64,000 nucleotides of DNA, taken from the NCBI GenBank assembly GCA_964019165.1, contig OZ025267.1, forward strand, positions 5,733,410-5,797,409, written 5' to 3'. A program made the position numbers and the translations under genes. Shown here piece after piece: positions 1 to 12,000 of the stretch (positions are counted from its first letter, which is position 1; the number at the start of each line of letters is the position of its first letter). This stretch comes from Mastigias papua. Lineage: Eukaryota; Cnidaria; Scyphozoa; Rhizostomeae; Mastigiidae. Below the pieces are notes generated by a model. That model saw nothing but the letters and a program-made list of their open reading frames with translations. It was not told the DNA's origin and searched no databases.

Positions 1-3000
1 ATTTGGGCTGATGATAAAGTTGTGGGACTTGAGAATCCGATTCAAAATCAGAAAAATCCACATGCTTTTTCAAATGGCACTTTTCACCTTGGTTGAGCTG
101 GTCGAGTAGCACGAGTGAAAAGTTGCACCTGAAAGGCCACGGAAGCAAATTATCATAAATGCCCGGTACCAACTTGATTGAGAGGACTGTGTCATGGTCA
201 CGCCTGCTAATGATTACTACAAAACAGTAGCCTCGAGGTCCGGTTGAGTATGGAGCACTGTAGACCTCGCCGTGGGAAGCAAGCTCGTAAACTGGAGGAG
301 TATTCCATATGAAATGCAAGAACTCAGCTTTGGATTGGTTGGTTTCACTTTGCCTCGTTCCTGTCACACAGAGAGCTTTTACCTCCGCTAACTCCTTTCT
401 CAAATTTGACACCTCAGCACACAAAGCCTCGAAGTGATCACTCTGGCTATTTTCGAAGTGAGTTTTCAACAGTTTTCTGGACAACTAGGAGAAAGGCAGT
501 AATAATAATTTCTTGAACCTTGATATCAATCTACACAATATTATATTGCTGATACTACTACACTTAACTAGTTACAGATCGTATATTGATGACCTAATGG
601 TTAAAATGATTTAAAATCATAATTATACGAGACTAATTGACATGAGATAGAAGCATGCAGACAAAGAACATAGAAAATATAGTAAAACCCCGCATATAAG
701 GCATATGGCTTTGAAATGAGCCTGTCCTTATAAGATAGGTTGGTTCCAGCAATCAGGGTGCAGGTTCTTAATACTAATCTTATCCCTGCAGATCCTGTCT
801 ATGACAGCTATACATGAAATTTTTTGGAGCATATATGAAAGGGGTTGATTGTCAAACAGGCTGAATCTATTTCTCAATGGATAAAGAATGAAACGATTTA
901 TAAGAACCTAGTTTGAACCTCAAACTGGCATAGTTCTAAGCAAATGAACTCAAAATAGACAACTTCAGGCTATAGGTTCTTAATAAAAGAAAGTTCGTAT
1001 GTACGTCTTTTTACTGTGTACAACAGTGGTTCCCGAACTTTTCATATTATTTTGCATGGCGGTCCCCTGCAGTATACCTTTTAGGACTATGGTTTCTTTG
1101 GAGGGACAAATAGGTGCTATGATTCATGTACTTTCACGGAAAACAAACATAAACAATGATATAGGGAAATAAACCATGGAGTCGAACAATTGAAAACTAC
1201 CTCTCGAGTCCCCTGAAATCCTTCGCGGCCCCCTGGAACACTTACCGGTCTCCCAAGGGACCACAAACCCCAGTTTGGGAACCACTGATGTACAAAGTGA
1301 CTCAACATGCAATCGTCAGCTAGTACAATGCAAATTGCAATGGAGCTCCGATAGCACTCTGTGCCCATTCACAAACAGATGGTTTGTTAAGCGAATGAGA
1401 GTTACAAGTTCGAGTCCTGGTGATATATTTTATGTTACGTCACGTATACTTTACACCAGAGGGGGTCCAACGTTTTCCTAATGAGGGCCAAACATTGGAA
1501 AATTAATAAGGAGCCGGATCACACACAACATATGCAAAGTGCATTTCTAATTTTACATAAATTAAGCCTACAACAAAGTCTAGACTGCAGGCCGCAGTTG
1601 GCCCACGGGCCGTAGTTAGGATACTCCAGCTCTACGCAAATAAAAGCAAAATACAAACATTGATATTATATTGTTATAACAAACGTACAAATCACGACAA
1701 AATTCTAATGGTTTCGGATTCATCTAAAGCCCATTCATGAAGTGGAAATAACAATATGACAAATTTGTCCATATTACTATAACGGACGGAACACTGATTT
1801 TATAACACGTTTTACATTCTACAAGCACCCAGACACTGACAAATCTCAGACCTTAAATAAACGTTCAGTCCAGCTCTGTGACTAGGAGACAGAGGTCATA
1901 TACTAATGGGGGGGAATTAACACAATATCAGGCCGAAATGGGTCTTACTCAACTGGCATATAATTAAGATCACAAGTATTACAAACGAATTGAAATAACA
2001 GCAAAGTGAAGTAATTCAAAATACCACTTACTATGAAGAGAAAACATAAAAAAGCTTTTTACGCACACTTAATACAATGCTATGCACACCATAATCAGAC
2101 CACGAATTACAATCTAGTCAATGCATTTTATATTACTCTTATATATTTAATAGCATGATAACTCACAAACATCATATACAATGTCTTTCAACCTTTTGCT
2201 AGGTAACCTCCTATTCGTTTGTAATTCAAGGTTATAATGAAGGGTTCCTTGAATAACAACGGAAGCTCCAGGGCTACCCTCCTTAATAGCATAAAACTTG
2301 AAAATATGAAATTTAGGTACAGAAATTGCAAATTTGTACGAATGCTTTCTTCATATGAGATAATATTACTGGAACAAATAATCAAACTTGAACCTACCTC
2401 TGCGGTGCAGCCATACGATTCAAGAGGGCATTTCACGATTGTTTCGGGACAGCCATTGGAAATATGTTGCTTCATCTGGAAATAAATGCACGAAAAGTCA
2501 ACTACGATTTCCGAAAAGCGAAGCAAAATAGGTTGAACAGAAAAACAACAAGTCCTCCAGCTGCACGGACATTGTTAGAATCACGGCAAATAAAACAACA
2601 AGAGCGCTAAGGGAAGCTTCGCATTAGCAACTATTGCTTCTACAGCTTCGGAACTGGAGGGAACGAGTAGCTGTGACAGGATGCTGCTAAATACTTTTCA
2701 ACCACTACAAAAAGAACATTCTGAAGATGAACACAACCTTTCACAAGATTCTCAGAGGCTAAACGGTTCTAGGCATAAAGCTTATTCTTAAATCATGCGC
2801 TGAAGCGGAGCACAAAATCCCAACAGGAGTTGAAACTGAAATTGCGACTTCTGCCCTCACGTCTATGAAAACACAGGATCACCTATCTCAACAGTCGAGT
2901 TGAGGATACGCGAGATATTATCTTAGAAATCGATGATTCAAACGAACAGTTCTCCCATATCTAGAGGTGCAACCATATAAGAATTCTTCATGTTGATCAA

Positions 3001-6000
3001 ACTCAATTTGGGCATATTCTATCTAATCCGTGGGCAATCTTCCCCCTCACCTTCTGTACCATCACTGCTTTCATCCAACTCTTCATACGCACAATTCTTC
3101 ACTAAAACAAGGGTCTGGAATTTCCTCGCAATCTTGTAAATTAGCAGGAAACTTTTCAGAAAATATCAAATCCAAAATCGGTTGCGCAGATCAAGAGAAA
3201 TCTGAAAATGGATGATGACTGACGAATACCGCAAAACCTGTCTTCTAAAACCGCTCCGAAAAAAGCTAGAAACCGCGAACCGTCAGCCATACGTAAAAAC
3301 CATTGCTTTTAGGCCTGGAATCGTAAAGACGCCCCAAAAAATGCTGAAAAACCGTCACTCCTTACGACCCCCTACAGCATTCAAACAGATCATGAGTTGC
3401 ATCGGAGGGAGACTGAAAAGGCAAAAAAGCCAATGTTGCATCGAATGCAAAACCTATTCACCTACAATCTCAATAATGAGAAAAACTTTTCAATATCGTC
3501 TTATTAATTCACCACCCGAACATACCTTGTTGAATGAAAGTGATAACACAAAAAGCAATCTAGCATATAACATACCTGTGACCTTCGGATAACCGCACAG
3601 CACCCATTTTCACAAGGTAAGCATTCTTGCGGGCATATTTCAGACTTATGTTCCTAAACAGCAAGGCAACAAAGAGAGAACTGTTAGCGAACTCTGCTGC
3701 GTAGATGATCAAAATACAAATGAAAACTTCTAGATTTCTCAAGTATACACATAATTAGGTTGTTCTACCAAAGTTCTTGTCCAGGCAGCAGCAAGTTACA
3801 GATAGACTTCGAAAAGACAACCTTAGGATTTACTTGATAAGACGTGGTTTCAATTGAATTCAATCGTGACCAACGAGGAATGAACTACGGTACAATTGGG
3901 ACCCCAGATAACTGGGACTCCTACTAGGAGTGACCGCATTTACACTTCCCCACGACAACTCTTATATATCTTCATTTACTTTCGTAAGACATAAGAGGTG
4001 AAGATATGATATAGGGCAAAGTACTTTGGCGGACAGATGCTTATATTGAAATTATGAATGGCTATCTCAAAATGGGCGTGCATCTAAGAGGTGAATTGTG
4101 ACCATGTGAGCGGTGAAAATTGCAAGAATTCTTCACTTCAGTAGGAGCAAAACTATATCTCATCTACAAGTCCCAGTTATCGAGAGCCTCACTTTAATGG
4201 GACTCGCGCTAACTGGGATTGATTTCAGATTCCCTTTCTCAGTATCAGTTATCGCGAGTGTACTGTATATCAAAATATCTAATATAAAAAAGTTATTGAT
4301 GTGGATTATTATTATTAACGTGGAGTTTATACTGTATGAGATATTATGAACTATATTGGAGTTTTGCAATCACCCTCTTTTGCTGGCCTAAAATCGACAT
4401 TGGCCTTGAACCCCTTGCTAACATATCAAAAGTGCATGTCAATACATTTCATACCTCAAGCTGAAAGGCACGTATTTTATCAAGACACTGGGAACACTGA
4501 ACAATGCGCCATACACACAAGTCTGCATGGAGATCTTGTACTTTTCGCAACAGAAATTCTGAACATCCTTCATTAGAACATTTCACCATAGCATAGAGAC
4601 AGGACTCTGCATGCTCCTGTAAACATATCATAAGCAGCTATATTCATAATTCAGTTCAATTTGATTCAATTGATTCTCAACAATAAATCAGAAGACTGAA
4701 CGATGACGTCATTTTGCTTACATTTTGCCTGCCACCCCCTCTCAGCAATGAGGAAAACATTGTCGCAAAAAAAGGCCGTCGTCAATACATACCTGCTCGA
4801 AATTCTCCCAGTTTTTAGCAACATTTTTCTAAGGAAATAAGTTATGAATTCCTCGCAGCCCTAAGCAATAGCTTCATAAACCTTTTACAGCGCAGTTCAA
4901 ATCTCATCCTTCCTAAATTGTATGTCAGATAGGTCTAGGTACCCAGGGATAGTGGCTCCCAATCTGAAAGAACCGTTCATAATTTACGTTGAATACCGCA
5001 AAATTCTTCAAGGGAACCATTTCTCAATAACCCCTTCAATTTTAAAACTACAGCCTACTGTGGCTACACTGCCACCAAATACAACAAGAAAGGAGATTGA
5101 ACATTCTGGTTCCAACTGAATATGTTGCTTACAATTCAACATATGTACAGCAAGACAAGTAAAGTTCATATCAAATCAGATATCGCGTTTTTGTACAGGA
5201 AATAGACAAGGTAAACAATGGAAAGTTTTTGAGTGTACCAAATAATTCTAAATCTATAGAATGAATACATACACAGAATTAAAAATTCTTGACAGCCAAT
5301 GTAAGATGAGTTGTCTAAAACTATTAATCAAATAAAGGAACGAAAGGAAAGGATAGAATAGGTGGCAAACTTCTAGTAGTTTAATACGCTCGCTCCATCA
5401 GGTGAGTCAACAGAATAAGTGATGTTATTACCTCCAGTGCTAATCTATTAATTATATAGCCTCTTCAATTTGAAGTTTATTTGTTGTTTCAATTTCAACT
5501 TTATCTCTCCCACCTCCAAAAATAGATAATGATTTGCAAATTTCTGTGAAAGTGTCCTGCAAAGATCAATACCTGCTGACGCAAAAACTGATAAAATAAA
5601 TATACTCTTTTAACCAAAAATATGTTTCGTCAACGATAATGAGAATACGTCACGAAGACCACTGTATTCACATGGAGTTTACTTCACCGAATGGAATAAT
5701 TCCAATTCACCGAATGGGAACTCAGAATTCCGCTTCACTAAGTTGGTTGTGAAAGATGATGCCATGATGAAACAACCTTATGTTCAAAAATGACTCTAAT
5801 TTTCTTTGTCCTCCTTATCTTGTAGGTTTTTGTCAAAGGAAATATGCAAATCATTACCTAGTTTATTTGGGTTGGGAAGAGACAAAGTTGCAGTTACAAT
5901 AAGAAATTAAATTCGATTCAAATATGCTGTTGAAAAGGGTTCCCATGAAGAATTTTGCGGTATTGATGGTGAATTATGACCAGTTCTTCTGGCATTGGGA

Positions 6001-9000
6001 GCCACTTTCCCTGGGTACCTAGACCGATCTGGCATACAATTTACGAAGGATGAAATTCGAACGTCACTGAAGAAAAAGTTCATGAAGCTATCGCTTAGGG
6101 CCACGACGAAATTCATAACTTCTTTCCTAAGAAAACTGCTATAAAAAACTGGGAGGGTTTAAAGCAAGTATGTATTGATGGCGGCCTCTTTTGTGCAGTT
6201 ATGTTTTACCATTGCTAGAGGGGGTGGCCAGCAAAATGTAAAAAAATGACGTCACTGTTCAGGTTTCTGATTGGTTGTTGAGGATCGCTTCAAGGTTGGC
6301 TATTACAAAATTTGCCTCTGTTCGTAAAATGACAAAACTATCTCCATAGTGAAAATTCTGTCCTAGATAATATCTCCGTCACTTTCAACAACAACTTTAC
6401 ACTGCAATCCAATGTATTTACAGTAGCCTACACCCTTAGAAATATCCTTGAGCATAGAGCACTTACTGAATAGAGTACATATGATAATTAACACTAACAA
6501 AATTTACTAGATGTCAAAAGTAAAAATGTATAGCAATAGCAAGTTGCATTACAATGAACCACCACCGATATCAATTCTTTTATATAAATAATCACATATA
6601 TACATACGGTTGCTGTATTGCAAGTGAAATGCAGCAGTAGGAGCAGCACTATTAGAATCGTATTAGACAGAAATGATAAAGAAGTAAATACATTCAAGAA
6701 TAGGACATCATCAATCTTGTTGACAAAATGATATGCATGCTACTTAAAAAACAAAAGCAACTCACATTGTACCTATGAAGCTCTGCCTGCCAGGTACACC
6801 CAGCTGCAGCTTCCTTGCATCTTATTTTCAAATTTAAGATCCTCCTTTTGCAGCTGTTATCTGGAAAAATCTACAAGAAAACAGACTGCTGCATAGACAC
6901 ATTCAATTCAATGCTCAATCAACATATGTTGCAAACCAGATACTTATCCAGATAATGGAAGTAAAGGTGTCAGTATGCCAACATTAGAGACTACACAAAG
7001 AAAACAATGATAGCTAAGTGGTAATGGATAGCTGCCCATGGATATCTAACCTATAAGTAAGCACATACTTTGTCCACAACTGAGTTTAAATCTCTCAATT
7101 TGATATACCATCTAGCACAAGGGTCACCAACCTTTTGAATCTGAGAACTACTTCAGGGGCACTGAGTAATGCAAGTGGGCTACCACTTTGATTGTTGACT
7201 TCTCAAATATAATAGTTGCATGGTTTAACTTTTATTTCACTAGAGCCGGGGGGTGGTGGGCAACATGGTGTCTTGAGACACTGGGTTGATGACCTCTGAT
7301 TTAGCATATAAATGAGCATTCAAGTGCTGTGAGATTCATTAGGCTAAAGTGCATTGTGCAAGAGCATTAAATGAAGTCCCACAACACTGTATCCTATTCA
7401 CTCTGCACATCCTTCATCACAAGATATGAATGATAAAAGAGAAATACTGCAATCATGGTGTTTAAATGTTTGAATGGGTTGATCCTATGTTGTTTCTTAG
7501 ATAAATCCATACTTTCCTCACAAAGTCACCAGAAGAAAAGGCGTGCAGGGGTAGCAGGAATAAGGCAACTTTTTTTTCACAATACTCTATGCTTTTGTAT
7601 GCATGATCAACATTCTGATAATAAATGGAAACAACATCAGATCCTCCAAATTTTTAAGAGAAAAGTCAGAAATGAAACAAAATATGGTATGCTGCTTATT
7701 TCTCACAAATTAGAGATCCATCCCAGGCCTAAGATTTATTTCAATCCAAAGAGCTACAAATACTTAAAATGGCACATACCTTGTCAAGTTTAACTGGCTG
7801 TCGATCAATTGGGCAGAAAGTCTTATCACCATATTTCCTAGTAATTAAAACACATACTCCAAAAATTTATGATTTACATATTGATTTGGCAAGTTTGCTA
7901 ATCATGACAAGATATATCAGAATCAAAATTTCCTCAAACAGCCAGGGGAGTGAAAAGCTGTTTTGAGGAAACAAAAGCCTTAGCATAGCAAGTGACTGGC
8001 ACTGTAAGAAAATTAAAAAAGTATTACAATTTGATCATAGCAAAGAGGCAATATCAAAAGTGATAATATGATCTCACAAAAATTCACTTATGTAGATATG
8101 AGGAAAACTAAAGATGTTTAAGACATAAGATCCAATAGGTAAATACCAAAAACTTGAAGAGGTGCTCAAGAGATACCTTATAGAGCAATACTAGAATCAA
8201 AACTGGCAAAGTGACATGACACTTTCATGTAGTGACTGTGGGGCTGCAATTACCTTGTTTAGATTATTGTACATGTACGTATGTATATTCCTGTCTACTA
8301 TATTAATCAATGATCTTCACTTGGTGCTGGACAAATGCAAAATTCGTTTGTATGTGGATGACATGGTAATATTCTTTTCACAACAATCAATAATGCTCAG
8401 TAAAGAAGCCTTAAATCTCAAGGCTAACTTAGTTAGTAAATGGTCTACACATAACAATCTACAATGCCTGCCAAAAGTCTTGGAACACTTGCTATGATTT
8501 ACGCTATAGATGAGCTAAAGCATCCCCTCCCCCGTTAAACAATGTTGTATGAAGCAAATATGGGCAACTCGAAGGCCAAAAGTGATGCGTGTTTTTAAAG
8601 CTACTGGTCTCCGCTATCGAATCAACATTGTTTCAGGGGGGGAGGGGGTCTACATTTTAAGTGGTGTCAAGGAGAAGCGGCAGGAGTCGGAAATCTATAC
8701 AATTGTGTGGTGTTCCAACTACTTTTGGCAGGCATTGTCTGAATCTCATATTTAAGGAGGACAGGTAGAGTTCCAACGATGGATCATACTAATAGGTTTT
8801 CGAGGGTGCTGATTTCATTTTTAGCGAAATCAGAGCCATATCTCCACGGGATCATTAGCTTTCGTGCTAATGTGATGTCTTTATATGCAGTTTATTGACG
8901 AAAATTCAGCAAAAAAGTCTAGAAATTTCAACTATAGTACAAATGCTGTCAAAAATAATTGAAATGCACTGCGATCATCTCCTCTTCATATTATTAGCAT

Positions 9001-12000
9001 ATATCGGACATATGGGTAGAATTCTTAGATAAACAGCAGAGAAAATAAATAAACAAGTTATACGTTTTTATGTCATTGGGGTATCTAAAAATGTATACAT
9101 TGCAGTACATTACTAGTACAAGTGAGGTAAGTGTAACTGATAATAAGTAAACCTTATTCTTTATATATCATTAAAATTATGTAGGAAGTTTCGAGCCTGC
9201 AACTTTTGCGCTCAAAGAATTGCCTTTTAAATAACAACCTGAGCTACATGAACTGGAAGCGAAATCTGTCCTCTCATGAGATGGGGGATAAAAGCTGAGC
9301 CGTTACAAAGCTGAATATTTATATTTTACCGCATTTCCATATTGTACCAGTTAAGAAAACTTTAATAGTAAGCGTAGAAGACTATTTCAGACTCTCATGA
9401 CACTGCAATGTCCTTATAACTATGCAGGAATAGTGTGAACAAAGCTTATTTAATTGCCTACAGTAACGCTGGCACTGAGGTAGTAGGCAGAAACAAGTTC
9501 TCCCCTGCAATATTCCAATCCTTTCAGTCTGTTACAGCATCAGGAGTTATATTCAATCAGTGCAGTGTATGAAGCAGCATAAAACTGGCAGTTACCTTTT
9601 TTATATGCTTTGCTATTAGAGAGGACACAAAGATACTTCCATCTTACCCCACCAAACGCCCGAATATCGCTCAGTTATTGACGATCGGGAAATAGAAATC
9701 ATTAGAAATCATCACTGTTCCTGGAAAACTTTCCGATTTCAAGCACGATGTTGATATTCAAAGCCAGAAAGCAGCTATATCCTGTGAATATTGTTGCGCA
9801 ACATTACTACTACAATAACTATGTCATCAACTCGATAGACACGTAATTGTCCTTCGCAGTTTGCACGCTTCGCATGAGTTCATCTTTGTACACAATGGCT
9901 ACGAGCAACGGTCTACAACGGTCTACACTTTCTCTAACTCCCACTGTCCCTTCCAGTGAGAAGTATTACCCCAAAAATGGTTCCCAAACGTTGTGCTTTA
10001 TGTGCTAGTTTGTGCATGTTGTGTAGTCTCTGCCGAATAATGAGCATTTTCAGCAAAATTAGCAAATATCTCAACGGTCTACACTTTTTTGAAAATAAAT
10101 TTGACCTAGTATTAAACTATTTCACAAAAAGTGTAGACCGTTGACGTTTTCATCTTTTCCTCGGCAATGGTACAATAACTGTACGCAATCTATTGCAGGT
10201 GAAATACTCGTTAGAAAAGCTATCTTGTGCATAGTTCTCAATGTCGAAATCTCTACCATAACATTTATTTTCATTTTCCAAAGTTTGTAGACCGTTGTGT
10301 AGACCGTTGAGATAGTCGGCCATGACGTCAGTCATTATGCAAGTCAGTAGCCTCGATACTAAGAAGAGGGGTTCTATACCTGTAACATTCGTGGATCGGG
10401 CTCCTTCTAAAGTAGGCACATTCGCACAAGGAAAAGCAGAGGAACGCACCCCCTTCATTATATATATATATCGTGTATATGAACATATAGATATTAATAT
10501 AGGTATCAACATATATATAAATATATATATTTATTCATACATATTTATATATATTTGTATAAATGTATATTTATATATAAAGGTATTTGCCTATATTTCT
10601 ATATATTTATTTATACTTATATTTTTATATGTATATTTATCTATACATGGCTATGCTTTAAATCCCCATGGCAGATCTAGCTGATCAGCTTGAGTTAAAA
10701 ATCAAATAAAACAGAAAACAGATGCAATGCGCCAGTCAATACTTGATTGAAGCCCTAAAGCTTACCTATTGCTTAGACAATGATGCATTGTTGCTACTGT
10801 AAGATCAATTATAGGTAAACGACTCCGCAACTCTATTATCGAAATACACAAAGAAAAGGTGTAATCAAGTCGATATCTTCTTTTCATATGCTGGTAGAGA
10901 GGTTGACTATCTGTTTCATTTGTGAATTTACTTCCTTCATTTACAATTCATTAGCAAAGAAACATGACATCATAATCATCATTGAATTTAGGGGATTTGT
11001 CAAGCCCCCTGCCAGTATCTCGGTAAGGTGTTACCTAATTGAGATTTCGTCAGCGGAAATGAAATCAGCGCCCTCAATTACCCCATGCTTGGGAAAGGTT
11101 GTACGGCTGTATCGTATAGGTTCGAATATAAAATTCAGACAATGCCTGCCAAAAGTCTTGGAACACTTGCTATGATTTACGCTATAGATGAGCTAAAGCA
11201 TCCCCTCCCCCGTTAAACAATGTTGTATGAAGCAAATATGGGCAACTCGAAGGCCAAAAGTGATGCGTGTTTTTAAAGCTACTGGTCTCCGCTATCGAAT
11301 CAACATTGTTTCAGGGGGGGAGGGGGTCTACATTTTAAGTGGTGTCAAGGAGAAGCGGCAGGAGTCGGAAATCTATACAATTGTGTGGTGTTCCAACTAC
11401 TTTTGGCAGGCATTGTAGTTCTAAATCTAAAAAACCCAAAACAGAGCTTTTTATTTATGGTACAAGCCAAAAGCTATTGAAACAATCATCATGTACTGTT
11501 ACTGTAAATGGAACATCCATACATCAAATAACAAATTACAAATACCTAGGAGTCTGTTAAGAATTACTATGATGATTATTATGATGAACATCATTATTTT
11601 GTTTACGCATTGAGTTTTGCACACGGAGATGAACAATAAGTAATTAGTATGCTCCATTAACCTTTTGTATTTAGCTTTATTGTTTTGTGTTTGTTCAGTT
11701 CTGTTTACGATGAAAAGCATAAGCTTCGAGATGTAAAATATCTCTGTGTACTTCTGAAAATTTAACAGGTTATGGGCCCAGAAAACGCCTGAACATAACT
11801 TGAAGTACATACAGATATTATTAGTATTTGATATTGTGTATAATGGCTTTAGCGTCTGAAGATTTTTCGCCATCGAATGCATTAAAGTTTGAGAAATTAA
11901 ATGGTGGCAATTACCGAACGTGGTCATTCAATATCAGACTGTATCTTGAAAGTCTCGATCTATTTGAACATGTTGATGGAACAGCAGAAATGCCTGATGA

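Larger units (their letters stand above)
485..2397. other. TRAF last intron with two small hAT-type elements
   Basis: Non-coding interval between the exon carrying the last TRAF finger and the MATH exon. It holds two short hAT-type non-autonomous elements (listed separately). A B-box-like GTTCGAGTCC near 1410 suggests a tRNA-derived SINE scrap. No further exon could be supported, and the flanking exons join in phase 0 without one. Confidence 0.6.
8462..11415. mobile_element. Composite unit: two identical 276-bp TIR elements around 2.4 kb
   Basis: Identical 276-bp copies sit at 8462-8737 and 11140-11415 in direct orientation. TA dinucleotides flank only the outer ends (8460-8461 and 11416-11417); the inner borders are TC and GA. 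The two outer flanks belong to one LINE gene and rejoin there, so the pair plus its contents behaves as one insertion. The 2.4 kb interior holds a tRNA-like sequence, a CGGTCTACA inverted-repeat element and an AT-rich tract. No transposase ORF is visible. Confidence 0.7.

Noticed and set aside
3212..3592. 126-codon plus-strand ORF
   Set aside because: No motif, overlaps a well-supported TRAF exon on the opposite strand.
9183..9254. Functional tRNA gene
   Set aside because: A and B boxes are present, but the acceptor stem and anticodon arm do not fold cleanly.
11227..11418. 63-codon ORF duplicated at 8549-8755
   Set aside because: Identical because the 276-bp element is duplicated; no protein similarity.
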